From contig CM075768.1 in assembly GCA_037974665.1 (NCBI GenBank), positions 9,407,501-9,471,500 on the forward strand: a DNA stretch of 64,000 nucleotides, read 5' to 3'. The position numbers were made by a program, and so were the translations under genes. The notes below the pieces were generated by a model. The model saw only the letters and a program-made list of their open reading frames with translations. It ran no database searches and was not told the DNA's origin. Below, piece by piece: positions 1 to 11,170 of the stretch. Positions within the stretch are counted from its first letter, which is position 1, and every line of letters starts with the position of its first letter. Origin of the DNA: Ehretia macrophylla. Its lineage: Eukaryota > Streptophyta > Magnoliopsida > Boraginales > Ehretiaceae.

Positions 1-3000
1 GTTCTACTCACTTAGCATACAATGTTTATTAGAGTTTGATCTTAACAATGTACAAGTAATATAAACATTATAACAAGATATAAGCATTAAATATGAAAAT
101 AACTATACCAAAAAAAGGGGTCAATGACCGATGATCACAAAACTTCACGAAATGCTCACAAATGCCATATAATAACATGTAAAGACAAGATATACAAGCA
201 CCAAAGCTAATTCAAAGGCTAAGCATAAAAACCCCGAGTTTCCCTTTTGTTATCCGAAGTCATTTAACTCCAAACTGAAGGCTAAGGCTCAAGATTCACC
301 AACTAACTATTCTAATATTTTAGTTACACATTATGGCACACTTAGAACCCTTGAAATCATTCATTAACCCGAATTAGCCACAAAAGCCCCGATTACCCCT
401 TTTTGCGTTTGTACTACAATTATCTTAACCAAAGCTCAACTAAGAGTTAGAAAAACACATTTAGTCCCTACTTACCCTAAGAACACCAAATATATCAAAC
501 AAATTCACCCAGATTTACGTTTGACCCAAAACCCCTTTGTAACACAAGCCATTTTTCTTCCAAACACAAGTTAATGTTCTAGTTAAGCGAGCGGACTATT
601 CCATACTTTTAATTATCCCTTATGGCACCCCTAGGACCTTAGAAACTACCCGATTACCCGCGTTTAGTCCCAATTTTTCCTTTGTGAGTTTGTACTACAA
701 GTACCCTAACCGAGACTTAACCGAGGTTTAACAAAGCATATATAGCACCTATATAGCCTAAGAACACTAGATGTAATGGCCAAATTAACCCGGATTTGCA
801 TTAACCCCGAAAGCCCTTTTTAAAAGTCGCATATTTCACGTGTTAGCTAATTTTTGAGCAATTTAATGTCATGTGGCTATTAAACTATCTTTATTAACAT
901 CTAAGGCACCTACTAGAAGCAATGAATCAAGCCATATTGCACAATTCCATAAAACCCTAGAAAAACATCACTATTCATGCCATACGATCAATGAACGAAT
1001 TCAACCGTTTAAACTACGAAACAATAGCATAAATAAGGTCTCTACTACTTATATACAACATACATAAGCATCTTTAAGCATTACATAAGTATTTGATAGC
1101 AAATCCATGAATTCAAGAAAAGAGCAACATTTTTAAAATGCACAAACAAGCATGAAATCCCTCACCTAAAGTGTCACGCCCCAACTCGACTCCTCCTATA
1201 ATCAGTCAGGACGCAACGGAATTTCGGCAGTATAACGACAGTAAATAGGATACCGAGGCTCTAAACCAACCTCCATAGGACATCATACCTCAACTCCATA
1301 AACCATACAACAAATAACTCCTCAATAACATAATAACATACATCATGACCATATCATACAATAAATATTCCTCGTTATATGCCTCCGTTCCAACATAATA
1401 CATGAACCCTTAATATACAATACAAAAACATATTGAGCCAATCTAGCAACCTAATCATAAACAAAAGAAAGGCTACTAAGACAACATCAACTAATTCATT
1501 AACTTATCAACATCTTATACATTATAAACTACAAAGCAGATAAAAGTCTACTAAATTAATTTACAAGATAATAAAACATGTACGACATCATGGATAAGAC
1601 TCTGGAACATAGGACTCATCCACGTAAGGCACGTTTTCCACATTCTCCTCTTCAGGAGGCACGTACCCGTAATCCTGCAAAAGTACACCTGTATGCATGC
1701 AATAATAGAGAGTGAGCTTATATAAAATAAGCCCAGCGAGGATCCGATAGATCTCGAGCAAGGTCTACTAAACTCCTTGGAAATAATCCTTTGAGTCAGT
1801 AAACACAGAATAACATAAATAATACTATCATCACATAACTATATGACCATTCAATAAAGGATACTCTCTCTAGTTGGTGTAGCTCCAAACGCCATCACGA
1901 TCTCAACCATTCTTCTTGTAACTCCCCATTACTCACGCACCCGGGGTACCCCCAATAACCTCGCCCTCCATGACACCTCCGTCATGCGAGCTGGAGGCAA
2001 TATCTGATAGTCATGCCGTTATCAACCCGACAGCCCAATGCTGCCCGAGAGGTGGCACACACATACTAGAGACCCAACAATAATAATAAACATCAATCAT
2101 TCACAGGAGGACAGCCTAGCAGAACTGTTTATCTCCCGGCATCAATCATCAATCAATAATCATCAATCATCATCAATAAACATATTATCATCATCAATAA
2201 TCATATTATCATCATAATAACATCAATAAACAATTTAACAACAAATAACTAAGTTAGATGACAAAGTAGGCCATCCAACTGAACATGCATTAAACACACA
2301 ATCAAACCCTAGTTTACCCATCAACAACTCCCAATTCAATCACTCAAACCACACCCGATCAACTAAGGCTTAATTCAACAATTTAAAGAAAGATAATCTA
2401 AACTTCAATAAGTCATATCTTACATTCTACTAATCCAAACAACTCCAAATCAGTTTCAAACACTCACCCATCCAATCAACTACATTAGTCCCCTCGGAAA
2501 CCAACCAAAACACATCCAAATCATGCCCAATAACCCTAAAACCCTAAGATGTCATGGCTGAAATTTCTGGATTTTGGCACGAACATCACAATCAAAAATT
2601 CGGCATTACAACGGCGCTACCACGCAATTAAGAAACTTTTAGAAATCGACGGCAATCGATTCCAATCAACACATCTCAATTTAATCAACTTTGAACAAAT
2701 TAATCAAATTTAAATACCCGAAAAATAAAAATTATGCTACAACCGATAAAAACTCATAGTATTACAGCTAAATGATCCCTAGCATGCAAGGAGTAATAAT
2801 CTAACATCAGATTAACATTCTAACGGTTCAATAATCATTTATACGCATAAACACAAAATATGAGTTTTGAGATCTAGAATTTTTCTCTCACCTTTGATGT
2901 GTTTTGATGCAAGAAATGTGTAGAATGGATGCAAAACAAGTGAAATCAAGCTTTGAATCACTCAATTCGGCTTTGAAATGCAAAATCTATGAGAAAAATG

Positions 3001-4551
3001 CTTTGAAAATGCCTTCATCTTTCTCCTCCAAGGAGCCACGGTTTTGTGTGTGTTTTTGGTGGTGTTTTGCTTTGTTTTTAATGTGTGTTGATCATATATT
3101 AAGCAAAGGTCAAATAAATAAAAGAAAGTTAAAGTAGAAACTAATTATTTTTAGTGTTTTCTTGACTTTAAATACATTTTCTTGATCACTAAAGTTCAAA
3201 ACAATTATTCAACACCCAAGCTAGCTCAAGTAGGTTATTTTTAGGTGACAAGAGGTTTTACAATCAAACACTTTCACCCGAGTCGGCTTAAAACTCGATT
3301 TTCGCAAAAGTCGGTGTAAAAACCCTAATAAATTCTTAAGCCGATTTTAAAACCGTTTTAATCAAACACAGGTCTATTAAAGTCCGTGGACTAGGTCTAG
3401 AATGGTTAAAAAGACCAGTTTCAAAATTTTAGCGGACGTGTTTCGAAAATACTATTCACTGAAAATTGACGATAAAATTTCTGATCCCGTTTTTGATAAA
3501 AATTTCATGAATGCACATTTAGCATGTATTAGGAGTATTGACATCAAAATTATAACATTCTAGGTCATATAACACATAAACATGTCAAATGCACGCAAAA
3601 CAAGATAAAACACGTAAATCGAGTTAAAGTAGAAAAGTGGGGTTTCACATAAAGCATGTAGGAGCTCAGCAAAGGTTAGTAGACACCCTAAACTACTTGA
3701 ACCTAGCTTGGCTTGGCTTGGAATGGAGATTTGATGAGTTAAAACTTTCCTATTTGGCTGCACAAAGTTGTTCGAATTTGCTATAGTGTTTTCAGCTTTT
3801 GCACTCTTTTTTTTTTGCTCTTATTATGTTATATAGATAATAGACTAAGGAAATAATGGGTTGGGTTAGTAAATTGGGCCTAATTAAATATATTTAGAGG
3901 TCTAATAAAAGTCTAAAGTCTAGCTAATTCACTAGAAGCCCAAATAAAAATTCTACAAAAAGTTACTATTCTTTTGTAACACTATTCATTCAGGACACTA
4001 ATATTTTTATATCTTACGTTCTTGACATGTTATGCACATAGTTTCAGTGGATGAAATACGTCTAATAAGGTAAGTAATAAAGGAAAAATATAAAATTTAA
4101 AAAATAAAATAGTCAATTTTTACACACCGAACACAATTCCTTTGTTATACTAATCAATTTCCTATCAATCTTCCCGAAACACCATGCACATAAAAATTAT
4201 GAACGTATGCATGAAAATAAACATATAGTGAAAATAAAATTTTAAATTTTAAAAAAAAACGTACTTCAAAAATCACCCCGGACTCGTGGCTCATTTTAAA
4301 ATGATGAAAACTAATTTATTAGACATAAAAAAGTAATATCACATTTTACAAATAACAAAATAAGAGATTAAGCATTTTATATGATTTAATTAAGTGCTAA
4401 TTACACACTTAAAGAAATACTAAAAGTAAAGTTACTATATATATATATATAAAGTTAGAATAAACACTTAAATTCAACCAATCAATTAAATTAACACATA
4501 AATATATGTAAATAGATACTATTCACTACATACTAGGTCTGAGGTATCACA
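1..4551 (-). mobile_element. Family-C chromovirus LTR, left end outside window, split by a solo LTR
   Basis: Segments 1-1171 and 3650-4551 form one LTR once the inserted solo LTR is removed. They align by eye with the complete family-C solo LTR at 27068-29562: both share the stretch with 'caccta...' 'ccctagaaaaa.atcactattca' and 'gaaatccctcac', and the part after the insertion matches 'acaccctacactacttg...gctatagtg'. The right end is the tcaca at 4551. Coding orientation is minus, because in complete relatives the TGTCACG end is the 3' end of the LTR. The TGTCACG end of this copy lies left of the window, so a solo LTR and a full element cannot be told apart. It abuts a family-D-like LTR at 4552 and may be inserted in it. 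Confidence 0.8.
1172..3649 (-). mobile_element. Solo LTR, family A (2478 bp), TSD TAAAG
   Basis: It starts TGTCACGCCCCAACTCGAC and ends GGGGTTTCACA, the same termini as the two LTRs of complete element A (19449-31876). The perfect 5 bp duplication TAAAG lies at 1167-1171 and 3650-3654. There is no internal domain, so unequal recombination between two LTRs probably removed it. The body carries the family landmarks: the GGAATTTCGGCAGTATAACG block near 1220, the hairpin at 1713-1735, and an ATC-rich microsatellite near 2150-2230. The short ORF at 2904-3137 is antisense to the LTR and not a gene. Confidence 0.93.
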
Positions 4552-5266
4552 TTGGGGGTTGTTTGATTGCTAGATTGTTAGTTATGAAGTTTAGAAGTTC
4601 GTGTAGTCTTTCTTTAAAATGTTTAAGTGTTGTCTTTAATTATTTGATGGTGTTTATGTGGTTGAAATGTGAGTTGGTGTTGAGTAGGCTCGGGATTGAA
4701 TGCATGTTGAAATGTGTGATAAGTTGAGTGGCTTACTTAGTCATCTAACTTTGATGTTTTAGAATTATTTAGTTGTTGTTTGTGGTAGTGTTGTTTAATT
4801 GATTGTTGAATGTTGAAGTGCCGAAAGGCGACCTACTTTGTTGTTCCCTCTTAGTGTGTTGATTGCATGATTGACTGATTAGTTGTGCATGCGAATGTTT
4901 ATAGCAACTGTTATTGGGCTTGGTTGTGTTATGTTACCCTGGGCGGCCTCAGGCTTCCCAGGCGATAACCTGACCACCATGGCCAAACCCCTCACTCGTG
5001 TGGACGGAGAGTTCCATGGGGTACTGGGTCGTACTTCAGGGTATCCGGATTCTCTTGAATGGGAGCAACAAGGTGGAATGATAGAGGTCGTGATAGTGGT
5101 ATAAGGAGAACGACTTCAACAGAACGAGTGTATCGTATCCTTAATGCTTGGTTACTTGTGTTGCTTTAGTTGAAATGTTGTTAATGTTTATTGTGTGTTC
5201 ATTGTTCATAGGGTATTTTCCCAAGTGGTAAAGAAAATGCTTCCAAAACATCTTTTGAACCCTAGC

Positions 5267-5310
5267 TGAGCTTTGTATTGTATAAGCTCACCCTTTTTGC
5301 TGACTTTCAG
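5267..5310 (+). other. Conserved LTR hairpin plus acceptor-like AG (D-like variant)
   Basis: The arms TGAGCTT (5267-5273) and AAGCTCA (5284-5290) pair perfectly. Eighteen bases later comes TTTCAG/GTGTTA (AG at 5309-5310). The same arrangement recurs in LTR families A, B, C, D and E. Its function is not known from sequence. Confidence 0.6.
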
Positions 5311-5414
5311 GTGTTATCGAGCCGAATTTAAGGTACGTTCCTCAGGAGACTGAGTACGAGCAATATGTGGACGAGTCCAATGTGCAAGAGTCTTGTCCTT
5401 GATGTCTTTGCTGG

Positions 5415-5606
5415 AATGCTCTTTTTATTGTCTTGTATTATAGAACAAGTTGTATTGTATTTACTTTGGAGTTGTATTGTATAAGAAGTTATAAAGATAG
5501 TGAAAAGTATAATGCTCTTTTTATTGTCTTGTATTATAGAACAAGTTGTATTGTATTTACTTTGGAGTTGTATTGTATAAGAAGTTATAAAGATAGTGAA
5601 AAGTAT
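5415..5606 (+). repeat. Perfect tandem duplication, 96 bp x 2, inside the LTR
   Basis: Positions 5415-5510 and 5511-5606 are identical copies beginning aatgctctttttattg. Other D-family LTRs (35075-35170 and 44290-44390) have this stretch once. It is therefore a local slippage or replication duplication private to this copy. Because 96 is a multiple of three, it creates a short repetitive reading frame that is an artefact. Confidence 0.95.
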
Positions 5607-5939
5607 AATGCTAGTTTAGTTGTCTTACTTTTGGAATATGAATAGGTTACTAGACTAGTTTTATATCTATTATGCATATGTATGGTATAGCTTGTGGTAT
5701 GTTGTTGAAACAGAGGCATATGACTTATGGTTGGGATGTTGTATGGTTGTATAATGAATGGTTTTGGATATGTTATATGTTGATGAATGGTTGTTGAAGT
5801 TGTTGTTGAAGTTGTAGTTGGTTGTGTGATGTTGTAAAGGATTGGTTTAGAGTCCTGTTGTCCATATTACAGACGTTATATTACCGAAATTCTATTGCGT
5901 CTTGACTGATCGTAAATGGGGTCGAGTTGGGGTGTGACA

Positions 5940-8558
5940 TGTGAAACCCCAATTTTCGTCTTTATCTCGATTTGCGTATCTTTATCTCGTTTTACGTGAA
6001 TTAACCTGTCTATGTGCTATGTGACTTAGAATGTTGTAATTTTAATATCAATACTCCTAGAACATGCTAAATGTGTATTCATGAAATTTTCATAAAAAAC
6101 GGAGTCAGAAATTTTATCGTCGATTTTCAGTGAATAGTATTTTTGAACACCTGTCCGCTAAAATTTTTACAGGGGTGTTTTAAACGTCTTAAAACCTAGT
6201 CCTCCATTATTAATAGACCCATGTTTGATAAAAATTGATTTTGAAATGGAATAGTAATTTAAATAGACTTTTCGGGCGAAAAATAGCATTTTTGAGCCAA
6301 ATAGTAATTTCTTCTAAACCCGATTCTTGCATTGACTTTCATTGACCTAGTATATATTAATATAAATGTATTTATATGTGGTAGTAAATGATTTTAGATT
6401 AATTGTGTATTCAAAAGACATTTGAAAATAAATAATATGACTTTTCACCTTCTTTTGCAAAAATCGCGTTTTAAGCCGACTCGGGTGAAATTGTTTAAAT
6501 GTAAAACTTCTTGTCATCTAAAAATAAACTACTTGAGATAGTTTAGGTGTTGCATAATTAATTTGAGCAAGAGTAGTCAAGAAAATGAATTAAAAGACAA
6601 GAAAACACTAAAAATAATTAGTTTCCACTTTGACTTTCTTTTATTTATTTGATCTTTGCTTAATATATCATCAACACACATTAAAAACAAAGCAAAACAC
6701 CTCCAAAAACACACACAAAACCGTGGTTCTTTGTAGGAGAAAGATGAAGACATTTTTCAAAGGTTTTCAAGCATTTTTCATATAGATTTTGCAATTCAAG
6801 TCCAAATCACTTCATTCAAAGCTTGATTTCACTTGTTGGGCATCCATTCTACACATTTCTTGCATCAAAACACATCAAAAGTGAGAGAAAAATTCTGGAT
6901 CTCAAAACTCATATTTTGTGTTTATGCATATAAATAATTATTGAACCGTTAAAATGTTAATCTGATGTTAGATTATTGCTCCATGCATGCTAGGGATCAT
7001 TTATATGTAATCCTACGAGATTTGAACAGTTGTAGCATAATTATGATTTTTTGAGTATTTAAAGCTAATTAATTTGTTAAATGTTGATTATTTTGAGTTG
7101 TGTTGATCGGAATCAATTGCTTTCGATTTCTAAAAGTTTGATAATTACGTGGCAGCGCCGTTGTAATGCCGAATTTTCGATTGTGATGTCCGTGCCAAAA
7201 TCCGAAAATTTCAGCCATGACACACTAGGGTTTTAGGGTTACTGAGCATGATTTGGATGTGTTGGTTTCCGAGGGGGCTAATGTAGTTGATTGAATGGGT
7301 GAGTGTTTGAAACTGATTTGGAGTTGTTTGGATTAGTAGAATGTAAGATATGATTATTTGAAGTCTAGGTTATCTTTCTTTAAATTGTTGAATTGAGCCT
7401 TAGTTGATTGGGTGGTATTTGAGTGATTGAATTGTGAGTTGTTGATGGGTAAAGTAGGGTTTGATTGTGTGTTTAATGCATGTTCGGTTGGATGGCCTAC
7501 TTTGTCATCTAACTTAGTTATTTGTTGTTAAATTGATTATTGATGTTATTATGATGATAATATGATTATTGATGATGATAATATGATTATTGATGATGAT
7601 TGATGATTATTGATTGATGATTGATGCCAGGAGGTAGACAGTTCTGCTAGACTGTCCTCCTGTGAATGATTGATGTTTATTATTATTGCTGAGTCTTTGG
7701 TATGTGTGTGCCACCTCTCGGGCAGCATCGGGCTGTCGGGTTGATAACGGCATAACTACCAGAGACTACCTCCAGCTCGCATGACGGAGGTGTCATAGAG
7801 GGTGAGGCTAGTGGGGTACCTCGGGTGCGTGAGTTTATGGGAGTCACAAGAAGGCTGTTATGATCGTGATGGTGATTGGAGCTACACCAACTAGTGTATC
7901 CTTTATTGAATGGTCATTATAGATTATGTGATGATAGTATTATTGATGTTATTATGTGTTTACTTGCTCAAAGGATTATTTCCAAGGAGTATAGTGAATA
8001 CTGTTAGAGATCTATCGGATCCTCATTGGGCTTATTTTATATAAGCTCACTCTCTATTATTGCATGCTTACAGGTGTTACAGAACAGATTATGGATACGT
8101 GCCTTAGGAAGCTGAGAATGTGCTTTATGTGGACGAGTCTTGTGTGCCGGAGTCGTTTCCATGAATTTGTCTTAGTTGTTATAATATGTCATATTGTATA
8201 GCTTACTCAATTATAAGACTTATGTATGATGGTTTAGTAGTCTTTCTTTTGATCATGTTTAGATTACTAAGTTGGTTTATAATCTATTTTGAAATGTATG
8301 TATAGTTTATATACGAAGTTGGAACGGAGGCGTATTACTATGAACGGATTGTTGAAGGAATGATAATTGTATAATATGGTTATGTTGTATGTTGTTAATT
8401 TAATTGAGGAGTTGGTTGTTGAATGGTTTGTGGAGTTGGTTGTATGATTTTCTGAAGAGGTTGGTTTAGAGCCTCAGTGTCCAAATTACTGTCATTATAC
8501 TACCGAAATTCCGTTGCGTCCTGACTGATTGTAGGAGGGGTCGAGTTGGGGCGTGACA
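5940..8558 (+). mobile_element. Solo LTR, family A (2619 bp), TSD TGACA
   Basis: It begins TGTGAAACCCC and ends GGGGCGTGACA, the reverse orientation of the copy at 1172-3649. The duplication TGACA lies at 5935-5939 and 8559-8563. The target was the last five bases of the preceding D-like LTR, so two unrelated LTRs stand head to tail without a gap. Within it are the TATA-like 'cttaatatatc' near 6660, a GTGAG donor-like site near 6880, the hairpin near 8028-8050 and TTACAG/GTGTTAC near 8075. Confidence 0.93.
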
Positions 8559-8563
8559 TGACA

Positions 8564-8796
8564 TACATCTCAAAATTTTGAGTTGTGCTAGAGTTCGAAT
8601 GAATTTTCTATTAATTAATTTTAGTCTCAAAATTAATTCTTTATGTTGTTTTATTAGTATTTTGAATTTTTCACGACAATCTCAATTCTCCATGGATGAC
8701 CCTTGAGTATCCATTCGCGTGGTCAAAGAGAAATCTAACTTTATTGTCGTTGCTTTATTTGTATAACTTATTATTGATCATAAAACGAAGCAATCA
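8564..8796 (+). mobile_element. 3' end of an Athila-like Ty3/gypsy LTR
   Basis: This short stretch ends at ...caatca and is followed by the typical Athila/Tat primer-site sequence TGGCGCCGTTG. Its left part is cut off at the D-like LTR boundary. I see no matching second LTR in the window. The family name rests on the primer site and the gag trace downstream. Confidence 0.6.
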
Positions 8797-8800
8797 ATTT

Positions 8801-8820
8801 TTGGCGCCGTTGTTGGGGAA
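8801..8820 (+). promoter_or_regulatory. Primer binding site, Athila/Tat type
   Basis: TTGGCGCCGTTGTTGGGGAA matches the well-known plant Athila/Tat consensus TGGCGCCGTTGCCGGGGA apart from the two bases CC changed to TT. It lies just after the LTR terminus, where reverse transcription is primed. Confidence 0.8.
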
Positions 8821-8985
8821 CTAGTGTCTAATCATTGAGAATTCTTTATTTCATTCTCTTGCATTTTTAGTTATTATTCATTTAGTTGTTTTTCTATTTA
8901 TTTATTTTTTTTGTTTTTGCTTTCTCTTGTTTTTTAAATAAAAAAGTTTTTTAAAAAAAGACGCTTTACTGAGTCATAGCCTATT

Positions 8986-9450
8986 TTGATGGAAATTCTT
9001 GCCTTAATTCAGAAATTGTGCCCCCTTAATTTATGGGTGTCTAATAGAGTATATTCTTCCTTTATCTCAAACACCTATGATGTTTGTGCTATTTGCAACC
9101 AACATGATCATGTCACTTTGAGTTACCCCCATCCACCTGAACTTATAGAGTTTCTTCGGAATCATGACTTTACCACTCAAGGTTATTTTTTGAATAGTGA
9201 TCCACACTCTAATGCTTACAACTTTGGGTAGTGAAAGCATGCAAATTTCTCTTTGAACCAAAGAAGTTCTAAGTGGGTACCTCAATTTTCTCAAAATCAA
9301 TTCTATCACTCTCAACATTCAAACTCCTATCCTCATGAGTTTCATGGTAGCTCTAAATACAATTATTTCCACCATAATACTTACACTATGAACTTAGTTA
9401 GCCCACTTCATCAAAATCCAAAATTCTTGCTGAGATTGACCAACTTTTGA
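8986..9450 (+). pseudogene. Athila-like gag remnant
   Basis: Two short frames separated by a stop (TAG at 9229) encode a cysteine/histidine stretch, CAICNQHDHVTLSY, then NSDPHSNAYNFG and a run rich in N, H, S, Q and Y. This resembles the C-terminal part of Athila gag, where a CxxC motif is followed by an N-P-Y-S-N-T-Y-N-like segment. The last cysteine of the knuckle is lost. Position after the GGCGCC primer site supports the call. The start at 8986 is only the first ATG in frame. The rest of gag-pol is missing. Confidence 0.5.
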
Positions 9451-9710
9451 GTGCATTCTATCCCAATAACAATCACTAGCTTACTTACAAAATGAACTTG
9501 GTCAATATCTTGACAACATCAATTGTTGGGATGAAAAAAGCTAGGTAAGAGGTCCAGTGGTATATTATATATATTTTTTTACATCAAAGAAATATTTTCA
9601 AAACTTATATGCAAAATCCTCAAGTATCACAGCTAAGAAATTTCTAGCAGTTACAATCGAGGAACATACCACTAGATCAAAGGCCCCGTGGTACATTACA
9701 TTTTGACATC
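9451..9710 (+). repeat. Unassigned stretch with a diverged direct repeat
   Basis: Two related segments, about 9553-9610 ('ggtccagtggtatattat...catcaaagaaatattttcaaaactta') and 9682-9726 plus 9991-10010 ('ggccccgtggtacattac...catcaaagaaagattttcaaaactta'), are about 130 bp apart. They suggest an old local duplication before the non-LTR insertion. The stretch precedes a copia reverse-transcriptase piece and may be degenerate copia coding sequence. I see no readable frame. Confidence 0.4.
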
Positions 9711-9726
9711 AAAGAAAGATTTTCAA

Positions 9727-9990
9727 CTCTGGCTGTCGCTCCCTGGTACTGCTGGTACCAAGCCCGGATAAAGGAGGAGGGTTGCATTAGGTAGTCGACA
9801 GCAAGCGTAAAACGCGTCGGATCTTTTCACATGGAATTACTGTTAAGGCGTAACCCAACCTGTGATGCGCTGTATTGTCTGTATAGAGCTTACAAAGGAG
9901 ATGGCTCTTGATAGAAATGAATGGTGTCCCATGATCCATATAGCGGACCCAACCTAGTAGGACAAGGCTTAAATTGGTTTGGTTTGGTTT
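9727..9990 (+). mobile_element. Non-LTR retrotransposon insertion (5'-truncated LINE or LINE-tailed SINE), 264 bp
   Basis: The insert is bounded by a perfect 16 bp duplication AAAGAAAGATTTTCAA (9711-9726 and 9991-10006). It ends in a simple (GGTTT)n-like tail. Near its 3' end one frame reads EMALDRNEW and then HIADPT before stops, like the C-terminus of plant LINE ORF2 proteins. The 'gacccaacctagtaggacaaggctt' end is also typical of plant LINE tails and of SINEs that borrow them. No clear pol III box A or B is visible, so a truncated LINE is slightly favoured. Confidence 0.8.
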
Positions 9991-10037
9991 AAAGAAAGAT
10001 TTTCAAAACTTATAGTTGGGCACAAGAGTTGTTTACC

Positions 10038-10174
10038 TTAGATGATAACAATTATATTGATGATCCTATCAGCTATAAAGAAGTTATATCTGACACAGAC
10101 TCAGAAAAATGGCTTGAGACCATGAAATCTGAAATGGATTCTATGCACACCAACCAAGTCTAAAATCTTGTGGA
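10038..10174 (+). pseudogene. Copia reverse-transcriptase fragment (upstream of hAT insertion)
   Basis: One frame reads DDPISYKEVISDTDSEKWLE and then MKSEMDSMHTNQV, a stop, and NLVD. This is the conserved start of the Ty1/copia reverse transcriptase domain, where W-x-x-A/T-M-x-x-E-M-x-S and W-x-L-V-D are typical; the W of WxLVD is the stop. The frame is interrupted by the hAT transposon at 10175 and resumes at 12249 with PSKIIVPIGCKW. Confidence 0.8.
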
Positions 10175-10874
10175 CAAGGACGATGCAGAAGGGGGCAGAA
10201 GGGGGCCCGGGCACCCCCCCCCCCCCTCCCCCTCCCCCAATTTTTTTGTCTACCGTTTTCTCAACTTTAACAAAACTTTTTAATTAAAATAATATTATAA
10301 TTATAACTTTAATTATTACATTCTTTAATTTTTTTAAAAAAAATCTTCTTACCATTCCCATATCTACCGACTAAACCCCAATCTCTCTTTCTTCCTTTCT
10401 TATTTTCTTATTCTTCTTAGTTTTTTTCATCTTTCTCTAGCAGATCATCTCCCTTAAGGTAAGCTTTTTCAAATTTACGTTTATTTATTAAATTAATTTT
10501 TTTATATAATTTTATCTATAATTTATTTCGTTAATGTTTTTTTTCAGTGGGTAAATATCTTGATTCCTGAGGAAAAAACTAATTAAGGTAATCAATTAGA
10601 CTAAAATACTCTTTTTTATATTTTTTTAGTGCATATTATTTGTCAACTATATTTTAATGTTAATTTTAATATTTTATGTGAAATAGATAATTTTAGTTTT
10701 TAAATTTTAGTGGGGCATAATGTGTATAAAATTAATGTGTACATTGGAGAAGATTAATTGTTGAAAAAGAAATAGTCAAATACATATTTTTTTAATACAA
10801 CAAAATTAAGAGGATTTCTTAATAAATCATATTGATTAAAATAATTAAATATATAAATATAGTTAATCTTTTAG

Positions 10875-10877
<3 letters not shown>

Positions 10878-10917
<40 letters not shown>
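10878..10917. repeat. (TA)n microsatellite
   Basis: About 40 bases of nearly pure TA lie in the intron or leader of the hAT transposon, just before the transposase start. Confidence 0.95.
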
Positions 10918-10919
<2 letters not shown>

Positions 10920-10954
10920 TATTCTAATTTTTGAAATTTATTTTCAGGTAAAGT

Positions 10955-11110
10955 ATGAATAAGTCTAAAACAATTGATTCCTACTTTAAAAGGAAAGAAC
11001 AAAATGTTGACTCAGAACCCCGTGAACAACCTGTTGTATCTGATATTAATACTTATGTGATTTTAGAACCTCCAACAAAATTTCGAAGGGTTGAAAATGA
11101 TACAACATAA
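10955..11110 (+). pseudogene. hAT transposase N-terminus (51 codons)
   Basis: This short frame starts MNKSKTIDSYFKRK and continues through a charged, proline-containing stretch ending FRRVENDTT. It resembles the start of plant 'zinc finger MYM-type protein 1-like / TTF-type zinc finger' hAT transposases, which open with a short F-x-x-K/R basic motif. The ATG follows TTTTCAGGTA, an acceptor-like site. The TTF zinc finger and the start of the RNase H-like catalytic region that should follow are absent: the next readable segment starts about 60 bases later, deep in the catalytic domain. Confidence 0.7.
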
Positions 11111-11170
11111 ATAGCTATTGATGGATCTACATTCTCTCAACGTGAAGATGCTACCTTTGCTGTTAAAGTA

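Larger units (their letters stand above)
4552..5939 (+). mobile_element. LTR fragment, family D-like variant (5'-truncated)
   Basis: From 4552 the sequence follows the second half of the right LTR of element D (43450-44707): 'gattgtttgattg.tagattg', 'gtggcttacttagtcatctaac', 'cccaagtggtaaag', 'gactttcaggtgtta', 'caagagtcttgtccttgat' and the terminal GGGGTGTGACA. The first about 1.2 kb of the LTR is missing at the family-C LTR boundary. The block at 4930-5060 differs strongly from other D copies although its neighbours align, which suggests a separate subfamily. A family-A solo LTR sits in its terminal TGACA. Confidence 0.8.

Noticed and set aside
2150-2230. ATC/ATA-rich repeats resembling a short-spacer repeat array
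   Set aside because: Irregular microsatellite inside the LTR with no constant repeat and spacer lengths; not CRISPR.
2904-3137. Small frames antisense to family-A LTRs (also at 31061-31258)
   Set aside because: They occupy the same LTR position but use different reading and stop sites in each copy, so no protein is conserved.
4883-5104. 73-residue frame with an N-terminal hydrophobic stretch like a signal peptide
   Set aside because: It lies wholly in an LTR, is not conserved in frame in other copies, and its GC-rich part corresponds to the non-coding GGGCRGC block.
5433-5645. Frame with a repeated peptide
   Set aside because: It is a product of the perfect 96 bp tandem duplication, whose length is a multiple of three.
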